Positions 1-8,260 of a stretch of 64,000 nucleotides of DNA are shown here, piece by piece. A model generated the notes under the pieces. That model saw only the letters and a program-made list of their open reading frames with translations. It did not search any database and was not told where the DNA came from. A program made the translations under genes and the position numbers. Positions within the stretch are counted from its first letter, which is position 1; the number at the start of each line of letters is the position of its first letter. Source of the stretch: Chryseobacterium sp. T16E-39 (GTDB lineage Bacteria > Bacteroidota > Bacteroidia > Flavobacteriales > Weeksellaceae); NCBI RefSeq assembly GCF_002216065.1, contig NZ_CP022282.1, positions 3,100,001 through 3,164,000 on the forward strand, given 5' to 3'.

Positions 1-1772
1 TTGTAATTTACTCTCCCGAAATATGACTGCAATTCATTTTCCTGAGCATAGCCAGCTCCCGGGACAAAAGCAGTTCCTGAGTATCCAGGATTAATTTCCG
101 GAGCAATTCCCGCTCCCTGCGCAGCAATATCTTTTACTCCAAAATAAGTTCCTGTAGATTTGAATTTCTGATAAGAGAAACCTCCTAAGGCACTAAAGTT
201 ATGTTTGTTGAAGTTAAAATCATAGGTCAAATAATGTTCTAAAAGTATATTATATGAATCAAGATTTGCCTGAACATATACTCCTTTTGGCGTTCTGTCC
301 GTAATGTTCGGATACATTGTTGTATTTCTTTCAGACATTGTTTTATCAATCCCTAAATTGAATTTATAATTTAATCCCGGCAAGATCCTCAACGTTGCTT
401 CCGTATTTCCCAGTACTCTGAATGTGTTGGTTTTATCATTATAAACACTCAGTAAGTACAAAGGATTGTAATGAGCGTTCATGTTGAAATTTGTGTAATT
501 TCCATTCTGGTCATATACAGAACGGGTAGGATTCGCCATCAATGCATGAATAATTACCTGACCATCAGACCCAGCATTTCCGCCATTAGGGATTCCGGTT
601 TCTCTAATATCACTCGCCGTAAGATTTAGTTTAACCTTTAATCTCTTATTATCAAAGAAAGATTCTTCAGCATTTAAACGGGCTGTTGTTCTTTTAAAAC
701 CACTATTCAGAACGATACCATCCTGATCCATGTGGGAAATTGAAGCAAAATAATTTCCCGTTTCTGTAGATTTTGAGAAAGATACTGAGTGATTCTGAGA
801 AACTGCATTTCTATAGATCTCATCCTGCCAGTCTGTATTTCCACCATGATCGTAAGATTTATCTATTCCAGCTGCCCTGTATTGATCCGCTGACATTAAA
901 TCAAGCTTTTTAATCACTGAAGAAAATCCCAGATAGGTATCATAAGTAAACATTGGATCTCCTTTTTTCCCTCTTTTCGTCGTTACCAAAACAACTCCAT
1001 TCGATCCTCTTGCTCCATAAATGGCCGCAGCAGAAGCGTCTTTCAAGACAGTGATTGATTCAATATCTGATGTATTCAAAAAGTTCAATGGGTTTTTTGC
1101 CCCTGCATTTCCTAAACCAACGTTTGGTCCCGACGCGCTTACTGCATCATTACTCAAAGGAACCCCATCTACAACAAACAAAGGGGTGCTTCCACTTCTG
1201 ATCGAACCAATTCCCCTGATGGAAACATTCACTCCCGCTCCCGGCTCACCGCTTGATTGTACAATACGAACACCGGCAATCTTGCCCTGCATTAAGTTAT
1301 CGACAGAAATGTTCATTCCCTCTTTGAAATTTTCGGCCTTCAACTGACTTACAGCTCCTGTCAAGTCAGATTTTTTCTGAGAACCATATCCTACTAAAGT
1401 CACTTCTTCAATGGAAGTCGCTGCTTTTTTAGATTTTAAACTAAAAGAAATAGTGGTGCTTGAGATTTTTGTTTTTTGAACTTCATAGCCATCATAAGAG
1501 ACGGATAAGGTTTGTCCGATAGATGCCGAGATCGTAAAGTTTCCCGATGCATCAGAGGTAGCTGTAACTCCCGTTTCTGCAACTGTAATTTTTGCGCCTT
1601 CTATAGGTGTTCCCTCCTGATCCAGAACGGTTCCGGAAATGGTCTCATTTACCTGTGAGTAAACAGGGCTAATTCTGGTAAACCCTTCTGCATTAGCCTG
1701 ATTGGCAACCAGAAAGATTAATGCTATTGGAATTAGCTTTTTAAATTTAAAAAAATTAATTTTGTGGTACAT
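1..1772 (-). CDS. SusC/RagA-type TonB-linked outer membrane receptor (3' part outside window)
   Basis: Outer-membrane receptor that imports a large substrate, usually a glycan or peptide, using TonB energy and normally paired with a SusD lipoprotein. The visible N-terminal 590 codons hold a signal peptide (about residues 1-28, ending near ANA), a carboxypeptidase-D-like regulatory domain (about 37-115) and the plug domain. The family signature LKDASAAAIYGARGSNGVV is intact, and the start of the beta-barrel follows. The ATG at 1772 gives MYHKINFFKF and a good signal peptide. The stop and any SusD partner lie left of position 1, so the substrate cannot be judged. A stem-loop lies in the leader at 1813-1838. 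Family call is secure. Confidence 0.93.
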   Translation of the reverse strand, partial: MYHKINFFKFKKLIPIALIFLVANQANAEGFTRISPVYSQVNETISGTVLDQEGTPIEGAKITVAETGVTATSDASGNFTISASIGQTLSVSYDGYEVQKTKISSTTISFSLKSKKAATSIEEVTLVGYGSQKKSDLTGAVSQLKAENFKEGMNISVDNLMQGKIAGVRIVQSSGEPGAGVNVSIRGIGSIRSGSTPLFVVDGVPLSNDAVSASGPNVGLGNAGAKNPLNFLNTSDIESITVLKDASAAAIYGARGSNGVVLVTTKRGKKGDPMFTYDTYLGFSSVIKKLDLMSADQYRAAGIDKSYDHGGNTDWQDEIYRNAVSQNHSVSFSKSTETGNYFASISHMDQDGIVLNSGFKRTTARLNAEESFFDNKRLKVKLNLTASDIRETGIPNGGNAGSDGQVIIHALMANPTRSVYDQNGNYTNFNMNAHYNPLYLLSVYNDKTNTFRVLGNTEATLRILPGLNYKFNLGIDKTMSERNTTMYPNITDRTPKGVYVQANLDSYNILLEHYLTYDFNFNKHNFSALGGFSYQKFKSTGTYFGVKDIAAQGAGIAPEINPGYSGTAFVPGAGYAQENELQSYFGRVNY

Positions 1773-2097
1773 ATCATTAAGTAAATTGTAATAAACATTG
1801 CTTAATCAAAAGACCGCTGTTGTTCCCGCAACAGTGGTTTTTCTCAACTCTTTCACAGCTTATTTTCGGCATACAAAGTAAATTGATTTCCTTAAAAACT
1901 ATTTTAACATAATATTATCTTAAAGTGAATAAAATATAAATATCTCAAAATGAGAAAATAATATTGAATTAACTATCAATAGATTACAAACACCAAATTT
2001 TATCCTATTCACATAATCTTAAAAAATTATTAACATAATATGTAAATCGTCTCATGTTAAGACTCGTTAATTTCGCTCCAATAAAAAATGACTCGAA
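1773..2097. other. Divergent intergenic region between the susC-like gene and the PI-PLC gene
   Basis: This 325-base AT-rich gap carries the divergent promoters of two outward-facing genes. It holds one clear stem-loop (1813-1838) in the presumed susC leader. A weak -7-like sequence TTACTTTG reads on the minus strand near 1877-1884. I see no small ORF, repeat array or RNA gene in it. Confidence 0.5.
1813..1838 (-). promoter_or_regulatory. Stem-loop in the 5' leader of the susC-like gene
   Basis: On the minus strand the sequence reads ACCACTGTTG, a six-base GC-rich loop, then CAACAGCGGT followed by CTTTT. The ten-base arms pair with one mismatch. It lies about 40 bases upstream of the start codon at 1772. 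The hairpin plus T-run could act as an attenuator or a target for a small RNA. It also has a T-run on the plus strand, so a bidirectional terminator is possible. The structure is seen; the function is inferred. Confidence 0.45.
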
Positions 2098-3165
2098 ATG
2101 AAAAAGGCAGCCGCTCTATTTCTCTATTTAACTCCACTTTATCTGGTATGGTCACAAAAGCAGAATTTAGATGATCTGAAGATGAATGAAATCCAGGTTA
2201 TAGGTTCACATAACAGCTACAAAAAAGCAATTCTTCCTGAAGTTTATTCTTATTTGGCAAAAAAAGACAGCTTACATGCTTTGCCTCGAATTCAATATGA
2301 ACATATTGCAATACCGAAGCAATTAGATTTAGGATTACGCAACCTTGAAATTGATGTATATGCTGACAGCAAGGGTGGAAAATATGCACATCCAAAAATT
2401 TTAGATCTTGTAAAAACAGCACAGCCTTTCGATTCTGAAGGGAAAATGAAAAAGCCGGGATATAAAATGATTCATATCACAGATATTGATTATCAAACAT
2501 GGTATTACACTTTAGAAGATTGTTTGACAGATTTAAAAAAATGGTCTGAGGCACATCCAGACCATGATCCCATTTTCATTACATTGGAGCCCAAAGATGG
2601 CAAAGCCAACAGATTCGGAACAGAACCGGAACATTATACATCAAAACTCTTTGATGATCTCGATAACGAATTAAAAAAATATCTTGGTAGAAATAAAATT
2701 ATTGCACCCGACGACATTCGGGGTTCTTACAAAACCCTAAACGAAGCTGTTCTTCACAAAAACTGGCCAAAAGTAAAAGAAGTCAAAGGAAAATTTCTAT
2801 TTGTACTGGATAACAATGGAGAAAACCGGGATGTCTATATGAAAGGACATCCTTCACTAAAAGGAAGAATGGTATTTACCAATTCAACTCCGGGAACCCC
2901 TGAATCAGCTGTTTTATTTATGAATGACCCAAGTTCGAAAATCAACGAGTTGGTACAACAGGGTTATATTATTAGAACAAGGGCAGACGCAGATACAATG
3001 GAAGCAAGAAGTGAGGATTATTCAAGATTTGAAAAAGCTAAAGAAAGTGGTGCTCAGATCATCTCCACCGACTATTATCTACCTAGCAAGCTTTTCAAAT
3101 CCAATTATAAAATCAGTTTTGAAGACAATACCTACGAGAGAAGAAATCCAGTAAACGCACAATAA
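2098..3165 (+). CDS. Secreted Ca2+-dependent phosphatidylinositol-specific phospholipase C-like protein
   Basis: Predicted exported phosphodiesterase of the PLC-like TIM-barrel superfamily, in the Ca2+-dependent PI-PLC group (PI-PLC-C1). A signal peptide of about 19 residues ends at VWSQ. The catalytic histidine and first metal-ligand region is VIGSHNSYK (about residues 35-43). Further acidic ligands sit in LRNLEIDVYAD and FITLEPKDGK, and a later strand motif is KFLFVLDNN. The protein has 355 residues, consistent with one catalytic barrel. It converges on a secreted calcineurin-type phosphoesterase, suggesting both release phosphate from lipid head groups (inference). The ATG at 2098 fits the signal peptide; an ATG at 2087 is in another frame. 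Confidence 0.85.
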   Translation: MKKAAALFLYLTPLYLVWSQKQNLDDLKMNEIQVIGSHNSYKKAILPEVYSYLAKKDSLHALPRIQYEHIAIPKQLDLGLRNLEIDVYADSKGGKYAHPKILDLVKTAQPFDSEGKMKKPGYKMIHITDIDYQTWYYTLEDCLTDLKKWSEAHPDHDPIFITLEPKDGKANRFGTEPEHYTSKLFDDLDNELKKYLGRNKIIAPDDIRGSYKTLNEAVLHKNWPKVKEVKGKFLFVLDNNGENRDVYMKGHPSLKGRMVFTNSTPGTPESAVLFMNDPSSKINELVQQGYIIRTRADADTMEARSEDYSRFEKAKESGAQIISTDYYLPSKLFKSNYKISFEDNTYERRNPVNAQ

Positions 3166-3195
3166 TTACACACGTTTTCATTCATATCAAATGGG

Positions 3196-3232
3196 AAAGG
3201 CAATCTTATTACGGGTTGCTTTTCTTTTTTTT
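3196..3232 (+). terminator. Rho-independent terminator after the PI-PLC gene
   Basis: AAAGGCAATC pairs with GGTTGCTTTT around a loop of about eight bases and is followed by a T-rich run. It ends the plus-strand phospholipase gene 30 bases after its stop and lies just before the 3' end of the converging minus-strand gene. Confidence 0.6.
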
Positions 3233-3251
3233 CTCTCGCAGATCTTACAAA

Positions 3252-5048
3252 TTACAATCTTTTTATCGCCTGCTTTTTCAGGTTAATTTCAAAATGATCA
3301 GAAGGATCTCCAGTCGATAGAAGTGACAAGATCCTGAAAACAGATTTTATTTGTAAAACAAAAGGGTCCTGAGATTTACTTTGTTCAAAGGATTTGATAA
3401 GAATCTGATACTCTTTCAACCTTTCTTTCGAGATATCTTTCCTCGCCAATTCATCTGCAGATTGAAATTTGTACAGATCAAGCAACAAGTCTTCAAAATG
3501 CCATCTCTCAAGTGAATTCATATCTATTCCCTTTATTGACAATTCAGATTTTGAATTTTGAGAAAGGAAAAGCAGATCTTTCCCACTTAAAGATGTTGTC
3601 TTTTCTATAAAATCTTTTGGCCAGTCATCCGGGATCATTCGTAACCGAACCAATTCTTTCAAATGAAACAACATGAAATCGTGATAAGATTTTGTCTTTA
3701 GAATATCCTTGTTCCACAAAATTTTATCCTGGCTTCTTTGTAAAGCCTCATATTCCTTTTCATACAAAGGAAATAGCTCGTTAAAATGAGGAACATTATT
3801 TACAACTTCGGTCTTAACTTCTAAGATATCCTGAGAATGAATTGTAAGTATTTTATAGCTGGGTAAATAAGCAGCTAATGAAGGAACCTGAACATTGACC
3901 AACATCTTCCCGCCTCTCTTGCTAATTCCTGTATCATTGATGTGCATATGTCCAGCAAAATGAATCTGTAAACCAGCATCTAGAAATTCCTTTGCAACCT
4001 CCTCTTCGGGAACTCTTTCCAACTGCCATTTCTTTTCGCCTAATAGATTTTTAATCTCATGTGTTGCTCCATCATTAAAATCGATCATAGGATAATGCGT
4101 AAACGCAATTAAGGTTTTACCATTAGTTTTTGCTTCCTTCACAATCTTTTTTACCCATTGAATCAAATGTTGCTTATGGGTCAAAACATTATTGTATCCA
4201 ATACTCGCTCCCTTATAATTTCCAGCATCTTCAGGCCTGCGTTGACGATCTTTAGGAATATAGGTATTTCCATCAATTGCAATCATCCAGACTCCTTTTA
4301 CAGGCTCTACTACATAACTCAGATCAGGAACCGAAAACCCCTTCGAAACCTCATACATTCTATTCGAATAATCTGCGTAATGCTGCGCGTTATCATAAGA
4401 ATAGTTCGAATAAGGATGATCATCAAACGGAGTACTCCAATACAGATTTTCTTTTCCAGGATAAAAACCAAAGTCTTTTAATTCATCCAGAATTTCAACA
4501 TATCCTGACTCTGCAATATCTTTCGTGATGATATGATTCTTTGTCCTGGTAAGGTTTTCTTTACTGTAAATTGCTAAGGGTGATCCGTCTTTTCCTAAAA
4601 AATCATCTTTCCCTGCATCCTGATGAAAAGGTCCTACTGGATCATGATTCCCTGTAGTCAAATAAAAATTGATCCCATATTTTTTATGATATGAATCAAG
4701 AATTCGGTGCAGTCCACGTAAATTATACGTTTGCCCGTCATCCGAAAAATCTCCAGGCATAGCAACAATTTTAATTCCTTTTGCGGCAATATCATCCAGT
4801 GCTTTTAAAAAGGCAAAATAATTTTCATTAAAAACTCTGGTAGAATGTAGCTGAGAATTCATGGTTCTCAAAATAGTTGCTTTTCCTGTTTTAGGATTAA
4901 CAATTCCTTTAAAGTCATTATCAGAAAAACGGCCATACAAATCCTGAAAATGTACATCTGAAAGAAAAGCAATTTGCACTGGTTTTTGTTGTGCAGATAA
5001 ATAAGTAAAAGCAAAAAGTAAAGTAGAGAGAATTCCTTTTTTAAACAT
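3252..5048 (-). CDS. Secreted calcineurin-like metallophosphoesterase
   Basis: Predicted periplasmic or exported dinuclear-metal phosphoesterase. A signal peptide (MFKKGILSTLLFAFTYLSAQ) precedes all metallophosphoesterase motifs in order: LSDVHF (DxH), MPGDFSDDG (GDxxD), TTGNHDP (GNHD), FTHYPM and FAGHMHIND (GHxH). The catalytic domain covers roughly residues 25-390. The remaining ~200 residues are helical and unassigned. Substrate is unknown; phosphodiesters or phosphomonoesters are both possible. Its convergence with a PI-PLC-like gene suggests phospholipid or phosphate scavenging (inference). The gene appears monocistronic. Confidence 0.88.
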   Translation of the reverse strand: MFKKGILSTLLFAFTYLSAQQKPVQIAFLSDVHFQDLYGRFSDNDFKGIVNPKTGKATILRTMNSQLHSTRVFNENYFAFLKALDDIAAKGIKIVAMPGDFSDDGQTYNLRGLHRILDSYHKKYGINFYLTTGNHDPVGPFHQDAGKDDFLGKDGSPLAIYSKENLTRTKNHIITKDIAESGYVEILDELKDFGFYPGKENLYWSTPFDDHPYSNYSYDNAQHYADYSNRMYEVSKGFSVPDLSYVVEPVKGVWMIAIDGNTYIPKDRQRRPEDAGNYKGASIGYNNVLTHKQHLIQWVKKIVKEAKTNGKTLIAFTHYPMIDFNDGATHEIKNLLGEKKWQLERVPEEEVAKEFLDAGLQIHFAGHMHINDTGISKRGGKMLVNVQVPSLAAYLPSYKILTIHSQDILEVKTEVVNNVPHFNELFPLYEKEYEALQRSQDKILWNKDILKTKSYHDFMLFHLKELVRLRMIPDDWPKDFIEKTTSLSGKDLLFLSQNSKSELSIKGIDMNSLERWHFEDLLLDLYKFQSADELARKDISKERLKEYQILIKSFEQSKSQDPFVLQIKSVFRILSLLSTGDPSDHFEINLKKQAIKRL

Positions 5049-5123
5049 GGTAAAAATAACCCGAAAATTAGGGGATTCTTTTAGAAAGTGTTTTAAGGGA
5101 ATTTTAAATATTTGTGAAAGAAA

Positions 5124-5963
5124 TTATTCTTCAATTTGTATTGAATCCTCTGGTTTGCCCGCATACTTAAAAATAATAAAAGGAGTCGATTTCCTAAGCT
5201 CCCTTCCATTGTTCGGATCTATACCGTCATCCGTAAAAAATTCTACAACCCCATTATATTTTGAATACCAGGTTTTTCCTAAAGCATTTTGCTCCGTTAA
5301 AGTGTCTTTGCGGGTAATCCTTTTAAAATATTTCATTTGAATAGTATCAACAGGTTTTAAATCGAGATGTGGGTTTTTAGCTTTGCAGTCAGCTAACTTA
5401 TATTCACTTCCATCCCAATACATACATTCCATTGAAGGTATTGAATTCAAACCAGACATAAATCCTAATTGAGGAGCTTTCTTACTGTTTGAAAAAACAA
5501 CGTTTCCCGTAACAAGACAAACCAATAATAAGATTTCCATAATCCCCAATCCATTTTGCTTTATGAATTCAGGCATTTTAAAATGCTGCTCATTACTGAT
5601 ATTAATAATAATATTTGACAGCTTTTCTGTTAAGGATTCTTCGTCTCGATCAACACTTATCTTAACTGTTGTCTTATTGGTGTCTTCATTCTTTTTAATA
5701 AAAGTTCTTGAGAAATCTAAAAAATCCTTATAACCCAGATACTCACTTAACTTGTCTAGCTTAACCGGTTCTATATTCGTGTCACCTGATTCTTCAATAA
5801 AAGTTTCATAGTACCTGCTAAATGTCTTATCTGATATTTTAAATGATAATTTATCCTCAAACCGCGACCATAAGTAAGCTGCCAAACCATTTTTTGTATC
5901 CTTTCCAGATTCCTCTTTTGCTTGTTTAAATACCTCCTGAATGAGTAGTTTTCTTTTGGACAT
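5124..5963 (-). CDS. Membrane-anchored hypothetical protein with cytoplasmic helical N-domain
   Basis: I do not recognise a named family. Residues 1-95 are helical and charged, with KISDKTFSRYYETF and LSEYLGYKDFLDFSRTF, a pattern resembling small DNA-binding or regulatory domains seen in Bacteroidetes. One transmembrane segment lies near residues 145-165 (IMEILLLVCLVTGNVVF). The C-terminal ~110 residues would be periplasmic and include a WDGSEYKLADCKA stretch with two nearby cysteines. That topology suits a signal-transducing or membrane-tethered regulator (inference). Its promoter carries the palindromic operator shared with the operon at 9064, so it probably belongs to the same regulon as the adjacent two-component system. 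Confidence 0.7.
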   Translation of the reverse strand: MSKRKLLIQEVFKQAKEESGKDTKNGLAAYLWSRFEDKLSFKISDKTFSRYYETFIEESGDTNIEPVKLDKLSEYLGYKDFLDFSRTFIKKNEDTNKTTVKISVDRDEESLTEKLSNIIINISNEQHFKMPEFIKQNGLGIMEILLLVCLVTGNVVFSNSKKAPQLGFMSGLNSIPSMECMYWDGSEYKLADCKAKNPHLDLKPVDTIQMKYFKRITRKDTLTEQNALGKTWYSKYNGVVEFFTDDGIDPNNGRELRKSTPFIIFKYAGKPEDSIQIEE

Positions 5964-5985
5964 AATTAGTTTTTTAAGAGCATTA

Positions 5986-5993
5986 CAAAATAG
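5986..5993 (-). promoter_or_regulatory. Probable -7 element of the 5963 gene
   Basis: On the minus strand the sequence reads CTATTTTG, one base off the register of the Bacteroidetes consensus TAnnTTTG. It is 23 bases from the start codon at 5963. The terminal G lies 36.5 bases from the centre of the palindrome at 6015-6030. That is exactly the distance found at the promoter of the 9064 operon. Confidence 0.5.
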
Positions 5994-6014
5994 CTGATTT
6001 TCTACCGTGTCGCA

Positions 6015-6030
6015 TTACGGATTACCGTAA
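6015..6030. promoter_or_regulatory. Palindromic operator, copy 1 (TTACGGATTACCGTAA)
   Basis: Perfect inverted repeat TTACGG-ATTA-CCGTAA. The same palindrome with ATTC in the middle occurs at 8998-9013, and both are followed by GGAT on the plus strand. The centre would lie near -41 of the minus-strand transcript of the 5963 gene, the usual place for an activator that replaces the -33 contact. The adjacent LuxR-type response regulator is the most likely binder (inference). Confidence 0.65.
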
Positions 6031-6039
6031 GGATATTCC

Positions 6040-6109
6040 TGTCCATTTCCTGTCTATCGATGTCTATGTTTTGTCTAACACATGCGTCACCTGTTGTCGC
6101 ATCTTTGTC
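6040..6109. repeat. Helically phased TGTC motifs
   Basis: TGTC begins at 6040, 6051, 6061, 6072, 6095 and 6106, with CGTC at 6085. Steps are 11, 10, 11, 13, 10 and 11 bases, so most copies face the same side of the helix. Three copies are TGTCTA. This may be a cooperative binding array next to the palindromic operator, or chance in a T-rich region. Confidence 0.4.
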
Positions 6110-6111
6110 TC

Positions 6112-6308
6112 AGAAATCAGTTGACAAACAAAACATTATAAAAACAAATTTACAAAACTGATTTCTAAATCACCAGATAAAACGGAAGAAAACTCCGGGT
6201 TGGGAAGCAGATGTTTCTCTTCCGTTTTTGAAGGTTCTACTTCCCAAAAAATTTAAGAAGCGCTTCAAATTTTTTACCGTGTAAAACTATCTGCGATCTG
6301 TTTCGCAG
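6112..6308 (+). other. Highly structured intergenic segment, possible leader or small RNA
   Basis: Several inverted repeats are packed together. AGAAATCAGTT (6112-6122) pairs perfectly with AACTGATTTCT (6156-6166). An ACGGAAGA arm near 6181 pairs with TCTTCCGT near 6217-6225. TTGGGAAG inside that loop can instead pair with CTTCCCAA just downstream, giving alternative folds. AAAAAATTT-GAAG pairs with CTTC-AAATTTTTT (6246-6275). CTGCGA (6291-6296) pairs with TCGCAG (6303-6308). It lies directly upstream of a 66-codon gene. It could be a regulated leader or a separate small RNA; no known riboswitch class is recognised. Confidence 0.35.
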
Positions 6309-6347
6309 GGAAGAACACGAATGCTTTAACAATAAATTTTTTGAAAA

Positions 6348-6548
6348 ATGATTCAGTTTATATTAATGCTACTAGGCTTAGCATTTCCAAATAATAACGC
6401 TAACTCAGCATGTCATAATAACCCTACACAAATTACAACACAAACAAGTAGTGATCCAGGTGAGGGATTAGATCCGGGAGGACCAGGAAACGGTGGAAGC
6501 ACAGGAGGTAATACGGGACAAAACCCTCCTCCATTTACAAATCCATAA
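6348..6548 (+). CDS. Small secreted Gly/Pro/Asn-rich peptide
   Basis: A 66-residue product with a short hydrophobic N-terminus (MIQFILMLLGLAFP) followed by a low-complexity tail rich in Gly, Pro, Asn and Thr (DPGEGLDPGGPGNGG). I recognise no family. A strong terminator begins seven bases after the stop, and a structured leader precedes it, which supports a real transcription unit despite its size. It sits directly in front of the TPR histidine kinase. It could be a signal peptide sensed by that kinase or simply a small exported protein; both are inference. Confidence 0.6.
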   Translation: MIQFILMLLGLAFPNNNANSACHNNPTQITTQTSSDPGEGLDPGGPGNGGSTGGNTGQNPPPFTNP

Positions 6549-6554
6549 TTAATT

Positions 6555-6586
6555 AAAGAGCAGATTTCATACATCTGCTCTTTTTT
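6555..6586 (+). terminator. Strong rho-independent terminator after the 66-aa gene
   Basis: GAGCAGAT pairs perfectly with ATCTGCTC around a seven-base loop and is followed by six T. Flanking A and T bases extend the stem. Only 28 bases separate it from the histidine kinase start, so the kinase gene probably has its own promoter or relies on partial read-through. Confidence 0.85.
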
Positions 6587-6614
6587 CTTACTTTACGGGA
6601 CAAAAGTAAACACC

Positions 6615-8246
6615 ATGAATAGAATTTTATTATTGTTATTATTAGCAATACTATTTTCCTGTACAAAAAATAATTCTCAAAAAAACATTTACTATGATAA
6701 GGCCAAGGAGTTTAGAGATGCTAGTATTACCGATTCTGCTTATTACTATTTTAATATCGCCAAAAATTCATTTTTAGAAAGTCACGATTCTTCAGGAGTG
6801 GGAAGGTCATTAGTTAACATGGCTATCTTACAACAAAATAAAGGAGACTATTATGGTAGTATTGAAACTTCTCTCGAGGCCAATAAATACCTTAGAAAAA
6901 CACAAGACAGTATAATCAGATTTACACTAGGCTCTAACTATAATAACATGGGAATTTGTTCATCATATCTATATGACTTTGATAATTCTGTGAAATTTTA
7001 TACTCAGGCATTGAGGTATGTAAATGATCCTGAAAGCAAGTATCTTTATTCTAATAATTTTGGCGACGTTTTAACAACCTTAAGAGATTATAAACAGGCT
7101 CAACAAAATTTCAAAATTGCACTTCAAACAGTTAATAAGATTAATTATGCAAGAGCATTAAATAATCTGGCAAAAGCCAAATATTATGAGAATAAAAACT
7201 ACAACCCTCTTCCTGAGTTTTCTGAAGCCCTAAAAATTAGACAAGAACAAAATGATCCTTATGCACAGAATTCAAGCTATGCCACTTTATCTGAGTATTT
7301 TTTTGACAAAGACAAGGCAAAATCTCTTGATTATGCTAGAAAAATGCTAGAAATATCAATCCAAAATAGAAGTAAAGAAGATCAATTACAAGCTTTGCAA
7401 AAAATAATAAATTTAGATAGTAAAAATTATTTAAATTATTTTAGACAGTTTCAGATATTAAACGATAGTGTCCAAATATCAAAAAGTAAAGCTAAGAATC
7501 AATTTGCTGTAGTAAGATACGATGTCGAATTGAAAAACACTGAAAATGAAAAATTAAAAACTAAAAGCTTTAAACAGGATATTGGTATTGCTGCATTATT
7601 ACTTTCTTTAATTGGAGGTTGGCTGTGGTATAAAAAAAGAAGAAAGATACTTCAACAAGAAAAAGAACTAGAAATAAAAAACACTCAGCTCAAACTCTCC
7701 AAAAAAGTACACGATGTGGTAGCCAACGGAATTTATCAGGTGATGACCAAGATTGAAAATCAGGAGAGTTTTAGCAAAGATGAGGCTTTAGATGAACTAG
7801 AGTTTGTCTACGAGAAATCCCGGGATATTTCCTACGAAAAAACAGACCTTAAAAATGATGAAAGGAATTTCAGCGAAAAAATATCGGAACTTATTGGATC
7901 TTTTAATAATAACAATGTAAACACTTATCTTGCCGGAAATGATGAAAGCATTTGGATGGATTTAAAAGAATCAACATTTGCAGAGGTTTATCAGGTTTGT
8001 CGTGAATTGCTTGTCAACATGAAAAAACACAGCAAAGCAGATCGGGTTGTTTTCAGGTTTGAAAAAGAAAATAACCTCATCAAAATTTATTATACAGATA
8101 ATGGAATAGGCATTCCGGGAGACGTTATCTATAAAAATGGTCTGTCCTCTACGGTTTCCCGTATAGAAACAATCAAAGGAGAAATTATTTTTGACACCAA
8201 AACCGAAAGAGGACTGAAGATCAACATTTCATTTCCTGTTTCTTAA
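6615..8246 (+). CDS. TPR-domain sensor histidine kinase with lipobox
   Basis: Membrane sensor kinase that should phosphorylate the response regulator encoded 14 bases downstream. The N-terminus looks like a lipoprotein signal (LAILFSC, Cys16). It is followed by about 300 residues of tetratricopeptide-like helices, presumably periplasmic. One transmembrane segment lies at about 323-341 (IGIAALLLSLIGGWLWYKK). The cytoplasmic part has the phospho-acceptor helix KKVHDVVANGIYQVM with His366. A HATPase_c domain ends the protein (ELLVNMKKHSKA, YTDNGIGIP). This is the NarL-partner type of kinase. The stimulus is unknown; TPRs suggest a peptide or protein ligand, and the small secreted peptide upstream is a candidate (inference). 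Confidence 0.88.
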   Translation: MNRILLLLLLAILFSCTKNNSQKNIYYDKAKEFRDASITDSAYYYFNIAKNSFLESHDSSGVGRSLVNMAILQQNKGDYYGSIETSLEANKYLRKTQDSIIRFTLGSNYNNMGICSSYLYDFDNSVKFYTQALRYVNDPESKYLYSNNFGDVLTTLRDYKQAQQNFKIALQTVNKINYARALNNLAKAKYYENKNYNPLPEFSEALKIRQEQNDPYAQNSSYATLSEYFFDKDKAKSLDYARKMLEISIQNRSKEDQLQALQKIINLDSKNYLNYFRQFQILNDSVQISKSKAKNQFAVVRYDVELKNTENEKLKTKSFKQDIGIAALLLSLIGGWLWYKKRRKILQQEKELEIKNTQLKLSKKVHDVVANGIYQVMTKIENQESFSKDEALDELEFVYEKSRDISYEKTDLKNDERNFSEKISELIGSFNNNNVNTYLAGNDESIWMDLKESTFAEVYQVCRELLVNMKKHSKADRVVFRFEKENNLIKIYYTDNGIGIPGDVIYKNGLSSTVSRIETIKGEIIFDTKTERGLKINISFPVS

Positions 8247-8260
8247 AAACTAAAAAAAGA

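Noticed and set aside
1021..1347. 108-codon plus-strand frame opposite the susC-like gene
   Set aside because: It is antisense to the conserved plug region and has no independent support.
6040..6109. TGTC series as a CRISPR or tandem-repeat array
   Set aside because: The repeated unit is only four to six bases and the intervening sequence is not conserved; a binding array is the better reading.
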